From Nocardioides kribbensis (GTDB taxonomy: Bacteria; Actinomycetota; Actinomycetes; Propionibacteriales; Nocardioidaceae), in contig NZ_JADCLL010000005.1 in the NCBI RefSeq assembly GCF_015070375.1, positions 310,001 to 374,000 on the forward strand: 64,000 nt of DNA, read 5' to 3'. Both the position numbers and the translations under genes were made by a program. The notes beneath the pieces are model-generated. The model searched no databases. It had not been told where the DNA came from and was given only the letters and a program-made list of their open reading frames with translations. Below are positions 1-7,337 of the stretch, one piece after another; positions within the stretch are counted from its first letter, which is position 1; every line of letters starts with the position of its first letter.

Positions 1-1
1 C

Positions 2-1342
2 GGTCCGCTGCTCGGCGCCGCCGTGCTCGCCGTGGCCGACTGGCGCGCCATCTTCCTGCTCAACCTCGCGGTCGGGCTCGTCCTGGCCGCGGCGGTGCGG
101 GTGGTCGCGACCCGGACCGGCGGTCTCGCCGACCCGGGGCCCGGCCCCGGCTCGAGCGGAGGGCGCGACGTACGACGACGGCTGCCGGACCCGCTCGGGG
201 TGGTGCTGGCGCTGGCCGTGCTCGCGCTGGGGGCGCTGGTGTTCCTGCGGCCGACCCAGGTGCTGCGCGACGTCACCTGGGGTCAGGTGTTCATCCCCTA
301 CGCCGGTGACGGCCGCTGGCTGACCCCGGCCGGCGTGGCGGCCATGGTGGCCCTGCTGCTGCTCGTCGTGCGCTGCGCGACGGCCCGCCACCCGCTGGTC
401 GACCTGCGCGCGTGGACGCGCAGCCTGCGGGAGGCCGACGTCGTCGGTGCGCTGTTCCTCGCGGCGGCGCTGGGAGGGGTCATCCTCGCCTTCGCCACGG
501 CCGACCCCAAGATCCAGGTCTTCTCCGACCAGGGGCTGTGGTACCTCCTCGGGGCCGGCGTCGCCACGCTCGCGCTGGTCGTGCACCTGCGCCGCAGCCC
601 GGCCCCGCTCGTGCCGCGCGGGGCGCTGCGCCGCACCCCCGCGTGGGGCGCGGTCCTCGTCTCCTTCTTCGTCGGCGCGGCGCTCATCGCCGCCCTCATC
701 GACGTGCCGCTCTTCGCGCGCACCACGGCCTACCCCGACTCCCAGCTGATGGCGGCGCTGGTACTGCTGCGCTTCCTCGTCGCGCTCCCGGTCGGGGCGG
801 TGCTCGGCGGCTACCTCACCCGCAGCGTGCCGGCGGGCGTCGTCACCGCCGGCGGCATGGCGCTGGCGGCGATCGGCTTCGTGCTGATGTCGCGCTGGGA
901 CCTCGACACCCTCGAGGGCTGGTCCTACACGATCGCCCTCGTCGTCGCGGGCCTCGGCTTCGGCCTCGCGCTGGCCCCCGTCAACGCCGCCGTGCTCGCC
1001 GCCACCGACGACGCGGTGCACGGCCTGGCCAGCGCCATGGTCGTCGTGGCCCGCATGGTCGGCATGCTGGTCGGCATCTCCGCCCTCACCACCATCGGCC
1101 TGCGGCGCTACTACGCCGAGGAGGAGTCCATCCCCTCCATCGTGGAGGTCTGCGGCGAGGGCGTGGGGCGGTGCCGGGAGTTCAGCGACCTGCTGCGCCT
1201 GGCGGGCATCGCCCAGGAGCAGACCGTGTTCCTCGGCGCCGCGGTGTGCGCCGCGATCGCCGGGGTGCTCGCCCTGGTGGTCTTCCGCACCGCCGACACC
1301 CGCTCGGTCGACGCCGCCACCATGCCGCCCCGCGGGGCCTGA
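2..1342 (+). CDS. MFS drug/solute exporter, DHA2 type, C-terminal part (5' end outside window)
   Basis: The reading frame is open from the first bases, so the start lies upstream of the window. The visible part (about 446 aa) begins with the GPLLGAAV...WRAIFLLN stretch typical of the middle of 14-helix DHA2-family proton antiporters, followed by many hydrophobic segments. These pumps export drugs or other small molecules across the cytoplasmic membrane using the proton gradient. A hydrophilic loop with two Cys (CGEGVGRC) precedes the last helix. The substrate cannot be told. The gene converges on the methyltransferase at 1428, and a 46-bp palindromic repeat lies between them. Confidence 0.85.
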   Translation, partial: GPLLGAAVLAVADWRAIFLLNLAVGLVLAAAVRVVATRTGGLADPGPGPGSSGGRDVRRRLPDPLGVVLALAVLALGALVFLRPTQVLRDVTWGQVFIPYAGDGRWLTPAGVAAMVALLLLVVRCATARHPLVDLRAWTRSLREADVVGALFLAAALGGVILAFATADPKIQVFSDQGLWYLLGAGVATLALVVHLRRSPAPLVPRGALRRTPAWGAVLVSFFVGAALIAALIDVPLFARTTAYPDSQLMAALVLLRFLVALPVGAVLGGYLTRSVPAGVVTAGGMALAAIGFVLMSRWDLDTLEGWSYTIALVVAGLGFGLALAPVNAAVLAATDDAVHGLASAMVVVARMVGMLVGISALTTIGLRRYYAEEESIPSIVEVCGEGVGRCREFSDLLRLAGIAQEQTVFLGAAVCAAIAGVLALVVFRTADTRSVDAATMPPRGA

Positions 1343-1361
1343 CCCACCCGCCCCAGCCACG

Positions 1362-1407
1362 GACGTCATGCGCACCGTGGAGTCGCATCCACGCTTCGCA
1401 TGACGTC
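1362..1407 (+). repeat. 46-bp double-palindromic dispersed repeat, copy 1
   Basis: Outer arms GACGTCATGCG (1362-1372) and CGCATGACGTC (1397-1407) are perfect inverse complements. An inner GTGGA/TCCAC pair sits at 1377-1381 and 1388-1392. The same 46-bp layout recurs at 11788 and 22204 in the same orientation. This copy lies between two convergent genes, so a terminator-like or REP-like role is possible. Confidence 0.85.
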
Positions 1408-1427
1408 GCCGACGGCGGCGATCGGCC

Positions 1428-2351
1428 TCAGCGCCGACGCCCGACCGCCAGCAGGGCCTCGGTCTCGAAGGCGAGCTCCCCGTCGCGCACGAGGGCCGCC
1501 ACGTGGTGGTCGTAGGCGGCGCGCAGCCGGAGGCGGGTCGCGTCGTCCTGGGCGCACACGGTGGCGCCGATGCCGCCGATGCCCGCGCTGGCGCCCTCCC
1601 ACAGCGACGCCGGGTCGCCGCGGTGGGTCCACCGCACCGCCTCGACCGCCACCTCGAGCCCGGTCGCGGCCACCAGGTCGGTCAGACCGTCGAGCGTGCG
1701 AGGGAAGTCGCGGTCGGGCGGCAGCCCCACCGAGGGCGGGGTCACCACCCCGGCGTCGGCGAGCACGGCGGCCCAGAGCCTCGACTGCGCGTTCTGACCC
1801 GAGGGCCAGATCGTCACCGCGAGGCGCCCACCGGGCGCCACCAGCCCCGCGAGCTCGGCCACGCCGGCGCGCGGGTCGGCGAGGTGGTTGACCACGAAGC
1901 CCGCCACGACGACGTCGAAGGCGCCCTCGTCGTACGGCAGGCCGGGCAGGCCCGCCCGCGCCACCTCGGCCTCGGGCACCGCCCGCCCGGTCCAGGCCAC
2001 CATCGCCGCGTCGGGGTCGACCGCGGTGACCTGCGCGCCACGGACGACGGCGGCGGCCGCCACCGACCCGGTGCCGGTGCCGACGTCGAGCAGCCGCGTG
2101 CGACCGCGACCACCGGTGCCGGTGGCCGGTGCCGGCGTCCCGCTTGCAGCGCCGCGCAGCGACAGGTCGTCGCGACCGACGCCGGCGGCGTCGAGCAGCG
2201 GCTCCACGGCGCCGGCGCAGAGCAGGGCGAAGGTCCGGGCGTAGGTCGCGGTCACGTCGGACCAGCCGACCCCCGTGGCCGGGTCCCGCAGCGGTCCGCC
2301 GTCGGAGGGTGCGGGGCGGTGGGGGGCGGGCTGGCCGGGCTGGTGGGGCAC
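1428..2351 (-). CDS. Class I SAM-dependent methyltransferase
   Basis: A 307-aa protein with a Rossmann-fold SAM site (motif I LLDVGTGTGSVAAAAV, then an acidic VDPD) and a later VVAGFVVNHL segment, as in UbiE/SmtA-type small-molecule methyltransferases. The substrate is unknown. The frame stays open upstream, opposite the carbonic anhydrase gene. The GTG at 2351 was chosen because a -10-like TAGCCT (2359-2364) lies 7 nt before it, the leaderless pattern seen throughout this window. It is transcribed divergently from the carbonic anhydrase gene. Confidence 0.8.
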   Translation of the reverse strand: MPHQPGQPAPHRPAPSDGGPLRDPATGVGWSDVTATYARTFALLCAGAVEPLLDAAGVGRDDLSLRGAASGTPAPATGTGGRGRTRLLDVGTGTGSVAAAAVVRGAQVTAVDPDAAMVAWTGRAVPEAEVARAGLPGLPYDEGAFDVVVAGFVVNHLADPRAGVAELAGLVAPGGRLAVTIWPSGQNAQSRLWAAVLADAGVVTPPSVGLPPDRDFPRTLDGLTDLVAATGLEVAVEAVRWTHRGDPASLWEGASAGIGGIGATVCAQDDATRLRLRAAYDHHVAALVRDGELAFETEALLAVGRRR

Positions 2352-2358
2352 CCGGGCG

Positions 2359-2364
2359 AGGCTA
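2359..2364 (-). promoter_or_regulatory. Leaderless -10 box of methyltransferase
   Basis: TAGCCT ends 7 nt before the GTG start at 2351. Confidence 0.55.
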
Positions 2365-2465
2365 GCGGCGCCCGGCGCGGCGCCCGAGACGGCGAGCGGC
2401 GTCGGTGTGACCTGTGTCGCGGTCCACGGTGCGACAGCGCCCTCCCCCACCGTGGCGTCCTCCGC

Positions 2466-2471
2466 TAGTTT
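2466..2471 (+). promoter_or_regulatory. Leaderless -10 box of carbonic anhydrase
   Basis: TAGTTT ends 6 nt before the GTG at 2478. There is no Shine-Dalgarno sequence, so transcription probably starts at the start codon. Confidence 0.6.
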
Positions 2472-2477
2472 CGGGGT

Positions 2478-2972
2478 GTGGCTGACTTCGACGACCTGAT
2501 GAGCGCCAACCGCACCTTCGCCGAGGACTTCCGCTACGGCGGGTTCGACGGCGTCGCCGCAGCCGGTGTGGCCCTCGTGACGTGCATGGACTCGCGCATC
2601 GACCCCCTCGGCATGATCGGCCTCGTCCCCGGCGACGCCAAGATCTTCCGCAACCCCGGCGGGCGGGTGACCCCGCAGGCCCTGGAGGCCCTCGTGCTGG
2701 GCGTGCACCTGCTCAACGTGCAGCGCGTGCTCGTGGTGCCCCACACGCGCTGTGCCGTGGCCAGCAACTCCGAGGCCGAGCTCCGCGAGCGCGTGGCGGC
2801 CTCCGCGGGCCAGGACGCCTCGTGGCAGCAGTTCCACGTGGTCGAGGACCAGGTCGCCGCGCTGGCCGAGGACGTCGCCAAGGTGCGCAGCCACCCGCTC
2901 GTGCCCGACTCTGTGCTGGTCGGCGGCTTCCTCTACGACGTCGACTCCGGGCTGCTCGAGCAGAAGGTCTGA
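2478..2972 (+). CDS. Beta-class carbonic anhydrase
   Basis: A 164-aa protein of the usual length for short beta-carbonic anhydrases, which interconvert CO2 and bicarbonate in the cytoplasm. The zinc site is visible: Cys36-x-Asp38-Ser-Arg40 (CMDSR), then His89 and Cys92 in PHTRC, with the Asp/Arg dyad intact. It most resembles the small actinobacterial or mycobacterial Rv1284-like subgroup. The GTG start has an adjacent -10 box and no ribosome binding site. About 50 bp after the stop lies a perfect 30-bp palindrome that may end transcription. Confidence 0.9.
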   Translation: MADFDDLMSANRTFAEDFRYGGFDGVAAAGVALVTCMDSRIDPLGMIGLVPGDAKIFRNPGGRVTPQALEALVLGVHLLNVQRVLVVPHTRCAVASNSEAELRERVAASAGQDASWQQFHVVEDQVAALAEDVAKVRSHPLVPDSVLVGGFLYDVDSGLLEQKV

Positions 2973-3018
2973 CCCTCCCTGCCCGCCCCGGACGCACCGA
3001 TGGGGCCCGCAGGCATCC

Positions 3019-3048
3019 GTGGGTCGGTCGAACGTTCGACCGACCCAC
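3019..3048. repeat. 30-bp perfect palindrome, possible terminator or operator
   Basis: The left half GTGGGTCGGTCGAAC is followed with no spacer by its exact complement. AGGCA (3011-3015) and TGCCT (3053-3057) extend the pairing outward past short mismatches. It follows the carbonic anhydrase stop by 46 nt. No T-run follows, so a dyad protein-binding site is as plausible as a terminator. Confidence 0.75.
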
Positions 3049-3154
3049 AGACTGCCTCGTCAGACCGAGCCCCCGTCAGGTCCGCCGTACGACGCTCAGC
3101 GAGCGTTTCGGCGCGGCACAGCCCCGGCACAGCCGACGGGCGGTGCCTGGGCGC

Positions 3155-3367
3155 ATGGACATCGTCAGCACCACCGCCCCCGACCAGCCCGTCGCCGACC
3201 CGGCGTCCTCGCTCGCCGAGACCCGGAGCGCCCCGGCCGGCGGCGGCCCCGGGGACGCCGACACCGCCGTCACCCTGCCCGGGGTCGTCACGCTCGGCAC
3301 CGAGCGCCCCGGCCGCTCCTGGTACGTCGTGCCCGCGGCCCGGCCGCACCCCACGGCCGCGGCGTAG
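3155..3367 (+). CDS. Possible small protein, 70 aa, function unknown
   Basis: A short reading frame starting MDIVSTTAPDQPV and ending in a basic, Pro/Ala-rich tail. It fills the gap between carbonic anhydrase and the tandem repeat at 3449. No recognised domain and no clear ribosome binding site or -10 box were found. Its codons have GC-rich third positions like the neighbours, which random sequence here can also give. It may be real or chance. Confidence 0.3.
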   Translation: MDIVSTTAPDQPVADPASSLAETRSAPAGGGPGDADTAVTLPGVVTLGTERPGRSWYVVPAARPHPTAAA

Positions 3368-3448
3368 GCGCCTCGACCTGCGAGCGGACCGGCCGTCACC
3401 GGGGCCGCCAGCACCTCGGTCGTGGCGAGCTCCGGGACGGGACCCGGA

Positions 3449-3500
3449 CCCCGCCCGGCTCACCCCGCCCGGCTCACCCCGCCCGGCTCACCCCGCCCGG
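3449..3500. repeat. Tandem 14-bp repeat, 3.7 copies
   Basis: The unit CCCCGCCCGGCTCA is repeated three times exactly, plus a partial fourth, just past the end of the minus-strand gene at 3503. It is probably a replication-slippage array in intergenic DNA. Confidence 0.85.
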
Positions 3501-3502
3501 TG

Positions 3503-3970
3503 TCAACCGGCGGGCTGCCCCCACACCCGACGGGTGCCGAGGGCCACGCGCTGCTCGCCCAGGCTCAGCTCGCCCTCCACCCAGCTCGGGCGGTAGGGCA
3601 CGACCACGACGAGGGCCGGGCCGCCGTCACGGTGCTCCAGCTCCACGCGGATCGCGTCGCCGCCGTCGATGCTCGTGTCGGCCACGACGCCTGCGCCCAG
3701 GAGGGACCCGCGCTGCTCCCGGGCCGCCGACACCAGCAGCGGCAGCAGGTCGGCGGCCGTCGGGCGGGGGCCGCTGACGCGGGGGTCGACCCACGACAGC
3801 TGCGGGCGGCGGTCGTCGCCGAGGAGCACCGCGAAGGGCTGGAACCCCTCCCGCTTGGCGAGGGCGTCACTCGCGGTGCGGACGGCGAGCACGACCATCG
3901 CGTCGAGGTCGCCCTGCACGGGCGTTGGGGTGGTCTCTCGCCACGCCACGGTGGGTGCGTCGTTCTCCAT
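3503..3970 (-). CDS. Uncharacterised protein, paralogue of the gene at 4075
   Basis: A 155-aa soluble protein with no domain I can name. It aligns along its length with the neighbour at 4075-4503. The best shared block is RVELEHRDGGPALVVVVPY here against RVELEHRDGPALEVLVPY there, and both have a (Q)PF(A/G)L block near residue 45 and end in R-x-(V/I)-W. The ATG start has a TAGGGT -10 box 7 nt upstream, so it has its own leaderless promoter instead of depending on the parE transcript. The Phe/Trp-rich pattern suggests a small alpha/beta fold; function is unknown. Confidence 0.7.
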   Translation of the reverse strand: MENDAPTVAWRETTPTPVQGDLDAMVVLAVRTASDALAKREGFQPFAVLLGDDRRPQLSWVDPRVSGPRPTAADLLPLLVSAAREQRGSLLGAGVVADTSIDGGDAIRVELEHRDGGPALVVVVPYRPSWVEGELSLGEQRVALGTRRVWGQPAG

Positions 3971-3977
3971 GGCCCCG

Positions 3978-3983
3978 ACCCTA
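3978..3983 (-). promoter_or_regulatory. Leaderless -10 box of the 3503-3970 gene
   Basis: TAGGGT ends 7 nt before the ATG at 3970. Confidence 0.55.
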
Positions 3984-4074
3984 CGACGGCGGCCCGTCGG
4001 CCACGCACCCCGCGCCTCGGCCGCGACTCAGGCGGCCACCACCGGGTCGGTCCGGCGCCACACCCAGACCGGAG

Positions 4075-4503
4075 TCACACCCAGATCTGTCGCGGGCCCT
4101 CCGCGACCGAGGAGGCGCCGAGGGTCACCTTCGTGCGCCGCCGGTTGACGGTGTAGGGCACCAGCACCTCGAGCGCCGGACCGTCGCGGTGCTCGAGCTC
4201 GACGCGCACGGCCGCGGAGCCCTCGACGCTCACCGGGTAGACCAGCGCCGTGGCCCGCAGCGTGTCGCGCGAGGCGTGGAGCCCGGCCACCAGCACGTCG
4301 AGCACCTCGCCGGCCTGCGGGTGCGAGCCGAGGTCGTCGGCACCGACGAGCGCGAGCCCCTCGGCGTCGGCGCTGAGGCCGAAGGGGTAGAACTCCCCCG
4401 ACTCCTCCAGCAGGGCCTGGGCCCGGGTGACGGCCTCGCCGGCCAGGGAGTCGAGGTCGTCACGGACCGGCTCGGAGGCCGCGTCGCGCCACGGCGCGCT
4501 CAT
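4075..4503 (-). CDS. Uncharacterised protein translationally coupled to parE
   Basis: A 142-aa protein of unknown function, homologous to the gene at 3503 (shared RVELEHRDG...VPY block). Its ATG overlaps the parE stop (ATGA, 4500-4503), so it is almost certainly co-transcribed and coupled with topoisomerase IV subunit B. No catalytic motif, signal peptide or membrane segment is visible. The pair looks like a tandem duplication, one copy kept in the parE operon and one with its own promoter. Confidence 0.75.
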   Translation of the reverse strand: MSAPWRDAASEPVRDDLDSLAGEAVTRAQALLEESGEFYPFGLSADAEGLALVGADDLGSHPQAGEVLDVLVAGLHASRDTLRATALVYPVSVEGSAAVRVELEHRDGPALEVLVPYTVNRRRTKVTLGASSVAEGPRQIWV

Positions 4504-6578
4504 GCGTCCAGCGCTTCCACGTCGACGTCGTAGGCACCTTGCACGATGAACTCCTTGCGTGGGGCGACCTCGGAGCCCATGAGGAGCTCGAAGACCTGGG
4601 AGGCGACGTCGGCGTCGTCGACGGTGATGCGGCGCAGCGTGCGGTGGCGCGGGTCCATGGTGGTCTCGGCCAGCTGGTCGGCGTCCATCTCGCCCAGCCC
4701 CTTGTAGCGCTGGACGGGGTCCTTCCACCGCACGTTCTTCTTGGACAGCTCCGCGAGCTTGCGCTGCAGCTCGTCGTCGGAATAGGTGTAGACGTACTTG
4801 TCCATGCCCTTCTTGGGGTTCGACAGCTCGATGCGGTGCAGGGGCGGCACGGCGGAGTAGACCCTCCCCTCGGCGATCAGGTCGGGCATGTACTTGAAGA
4901 AGAGGGTGGCGAGGAGGCAGCGGATGTGGGCGCCGTCGGAGTCGGCGTCGGCCATGAAGATGATCCGCCCGTAGCGCCGCGCCTCCATCTCGAAGGTGCG
5001 GCCCGAGCCGGCGCCGACCACCTGGATGATCGAGGCGCACTCGGTGTTCTTGAGCATGTCGCCGACCGAGGCCTTCTGCACGTTGAGGATCTTGCCGCGG
5101 ATCGGCAGCAGCGCCTGGAACTCGGAGTTGCGGGCCAGCTTGGCCGTGCCGAGGGCGGAGTCGCCCTCGACGATGAACAGCTCGGTGCGGTCGTTGTCGT
5201 TGGCCCGGCAGTCGGCGAGCTTGGAGGGCAGGGCCGAGGACTCCAGGGCGTTCTTGCGGCGCTGGGTCTCCTTGTGCTGGCGCGCGGCGATGCGGGTCCT
5301 GGACGCCCCGACCACCTTCTCCATCACCAGCTTGGCCTGGGCCTTCTCCTCGCGCTTGGTCGAGGTGAGGAAGGTCTTGAGCTCGGCCGCCACGACCTTG
5401 CGCACCACCGAGCGCGCTGCCGGCGTGCCGAGGATCTCCTTGGTCTGGCCCTCGAACTGCGGCTCGGCCAGGCGCACGGTGACCACGCCGGTGAGGCCCT
5501 CGAGCACGTCGTCCTTGATGACGTCGGCGTCGTTGACCTTGAGCGCCTTGGTGGCGCGCATGACGTCGTTGAAGGTCTTGGTCACGGCCTGCTCGAAGCC
5601 GCTGAGGTGCGTGCCGCCCTTGGGCGTGGCGATGACGTTGACGAAGGAGCGCAGCTCGGTGTCGTAGCCCGTGCCCCACCGCACCGCGACGTCGACGTGC
5701 AGCTCGCGCTCGATCTCCTGCGGGGTCATGTGGCCGTGCTCGTCGAGCAGCGGCACGGTCTCGGTGAAGGTGTCCATGCCCTGCAGCCGCAGCACCGAGG
5801 TCACCGCCTCGTCGGCGGCGAGGAACTCGGTGAACTCCGAGATGCCGCCGTCGTGGCGGAAGGACTCCTCCACCGGCTCGGCACCGCGCAGGTCGCGCAG
5901 CACCAGCTCGAGGCCGGGGACGATGAAGGAGGTCTGGCGTGCGCGGGTGACCAGCTCGTCGTAGACGAACTGCGCCTCCTTGGTGAAGATCTGGCGGTCG
6001 GGCCAGAAGCGGATGCGGGTGCCGGAGCGGCCCTTGGCCACCCGGGCGCCCTTGCGGGTCAGCCCCGAGCGGGGCTCGAAGCCCGCGCCGCGACCGCTGG
6101 GACCCAGCCCGTCGGCGTCGAAGACGCCGGGCACGCCGCGCTGGAAGGAGATGCCCTGGACCGCCGGGGAGCGCTCGACGTCGACGTCCATGCGCGACGA
6201 CAGCGCGTTGACCACCGAGAGGCCCACCCCGTGCAGGCCGCCGGTCGCGACGTAGGACCCGCCGCCGAACTTGCCGCCCGCGTGGAGCTTGGTGGCCACC
6301 ACCTCGACCCCGGGCAGCCCCGTCTTGGGCTCCTTGTCGGTCGGGATGCCGCGCCCGTCGTCGTGGACCTCGGCGGAGCCGTCGGGGTGCAGCGTGACCT
6401 CGACCCGGTGCGCCGCACCCGCCAGGGCCTCGTCGACGCCGTTGTCGATGATCTCCCACAGGCAGTGCATCAGCCCCCGCGTGTCGGTGGAGCCGATGTA
6501 CATGCCCGGTCGCTTGCGCACCGCCTCCAGCCCCTCGAGGACCAGCAGGTGGGCGGCGTTGTAGGTGTTGTCGGCGAT
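4500..6578 (-). CDS. parE: DNA topoisomerase IV subunit B (GyrB-type ATPase), likely ATC start
   Basis: A 692-aa type IIA topoisomerase ATPase subunit. The order is GHKL ATPase (EIIDNGVDEA, DDGRGIP, GLHGVG loop), transducer (residues about 230-400), TOPRIM (EGDSALG, then DADSDG) and the C-terminal QRYKGLGEM motif. With ParC or GyrA it would decatenate and relax DNA. The first ATG/GTG/TTG in frame is a GTG inside the conserved AVRKRPGMYIG stretch, too late to be the start. The conserved N-terminus IADNTYNAAHLLVLEGLEA begins at an ATC (6576-6578) with AGGAG 7 nt upstream (6586-6590), so ATC is the best start. A -10-like TAGATT lies at 6632-6637. Confidence 0.92.
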   Translation of the reverse strand: MADNTYNAAHLLVLEGLEAVRKRPGMYIGSTDTRGLMHCLWEIIDNGVDEALAGAAHRVEVTLHPDGSAEVHDDGRGIPTDKEPKTGLPGVEVVATKLHAGGKFGGGSYVATGGLHGVGLSVVNALSSRMDVDVERSPAVQGISFQRGVPGVFDADGLGPSGRGAGFEPRSGLTRKGARVAKGRSGTRIRFWPDRQIFTKEAQFVYDELVTRARQTSFIVPGLELVLRDLRGAEPVEESFRHDGGISEFTEFLAADEAVTSVLRLQGMDTFTETVPLLDEHGHMTPQEIERELHVDVAVRWGTGYDTELRSFVNVIATPKGGTHLSGFEQAVTKTFNDVMRATKALKVNDADVIKDDVLEGLTGVVTVRLAEPQFEGQTKEILGTPAARSVVRKVVAAELKTFLTSTKREEKAQAKLVMEKVVGASRTRIAARQHKETQRRKNALESSALPSKLADCRANDNDRTELFIVEGDSALGTAKLARNSEFQALLPIRGKILNVQKASVGDMLKNTECASIIQVVGAGSGRTFEMEARRYGRIIFMADADSDGAHIRCLLATLFFKYMPDLIAEGRVYSAVPPLHRIELSNPKKGMDKYVYTYSDDELQRKLAELSKKNVRWKDPVQRYKGLGEMDADQLAETTMDPRHRTLRRITVDDADVASQVFELLMGSEVAPRKEFIVQGAYDVDVEALDA

Positions 6579-7034
6579 CGTGGGGCTCCTGCGCGGTCCG
6601 GGGTCGGCAATCCGGGGTGGTGTCGGTGCCGAATCTACCGGTGAGGCACCGACAGTCTCCGCAGGCTCGCCCCTCCCCGGGGTCCATCACGATGTGGACA
6701 CGAACTCGACCGGATATCGGCCGGTCCGCCCGGGAGGCGCCCGCAGGGGTGAGACTGTCGGGACGGTATCTGGGACAAGATCCGATCCAGAGGCCGACAA
6801 CACCTCAGCACCGACGCTCCACCGCCGAACCCCTTCCCGAGGGCCGCAGCAGACCGGGCCCGCGACACCGACGTCGCGGCGCACCAGCAGCCCCGGCCGG
6901 GGAGACGCACCGCACGACTCAGGCACCACCGAGGCAGCACGAGGACCACGTGTCCGGGGCCACACGGCTCCGGGAATCTTGGCCCCCGCCGCTACGTTGA
7001 GATCAACACCGGATGATCTAGAAATGAGGCCGAT
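6579..7034. other. 456-bp divergent intergenic region, parE / DUF7455
   Basis: No convincing gene lies here. It holds the parE ribosome binding site AGGAG (6586-6590), a probable parE -10 box TAGATT (6632-6637, minus strand), an imperfect dyad GACCGG/CCGGTC at 6708-6726, and the promoter of the rightward gene at 6997-7024. The longer open frames across it show no family features. Confidence 0.6.
6997..7024 (+). promoter_or_regulatory. SigA-type promoter of the DUF7455 gene
   Basis: -35 TTGAGA (6997-7002), 16-bp spacer, -10 TAGAAA (7019-7024). The GTG start at 7035 is 10 nt further, so the transcript has almost no leader. Confidence 0.6.
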
Positions 7035-7253
7035 GTGACTACTGCACTTGCCCCCAGCTCTGCGCTGACTGCCGCAGACCGCTGCGACCGTTGCGGCGCC
7101 CAGGCCTACCTCCGTGTGGAGCTCCAGTCGGGCGGTGAGCTGCTCTTCTGCGCCCACCACGCCCGGGAGCACGGTGACAAGCTCAAGGAGGTCGCGGCGA
7201 ACGTCGTCGACGAGACCCACAAGCTCAGCGGCTCCCCGGCCGCCGGCTCCTGA
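7035..7253 (+). CDS. Small zinc-ribbon protein, DUF7455 family
   Basis: A 72-aa protein with a C-x2-C...C-x2-H set (Cys17, Cys20, Cys39, His42) in CDRCGAQAY and FCAHHAREH, likely to bind one zinc. From memory, this small family sits beside parE and sigA in many actinobacteria; its role is unknown. The start follows a good SigA promoter. A strong bidirectional terminator follows. Confidence 0.8.
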   Translation: MTTALAPSSALTAADRCDRCGAQAYLRVELQSGGELLFCAHHAREHGDKLKEVAANVVDETHKLSGSPAAGS

Positions 7254-7291
7254 GCTGACACCGACCCACGCGGTCCCACCCCACCTACGCC

Positions 7292-7326
7292 CCGACGGCC
7301 CCGGACTCCACGTCCGGGGCCGTCGG
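7292..7326. terminator. Bidirectional hairpin terminator
   Basis: Perfect 15-bp stem CCGACGGCCCCGGAC with a 5-nt loop, between the convergent DUF7455 gene and egtD. No U-run, as is usual in high-GC actinobacteria. Confidence 0.8.
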
Positions 7327-7337
7327 CGTTCCCGGGG

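Noticed and set aside
1182-1388. Two frames beginning MRLHGAHDV (here and at 11814)
   Set aside because: The identical start comes from translating the 46-bp repeat. It is not evidence of related proteins.
4075-6690. 871-aa open frame over parE
   Set aside because: It is a shifted frame of parE for most of its length and has low-complexity Arg/Gly composition. Only its last 142 codons, from the ATG at 4503, form a real gene.
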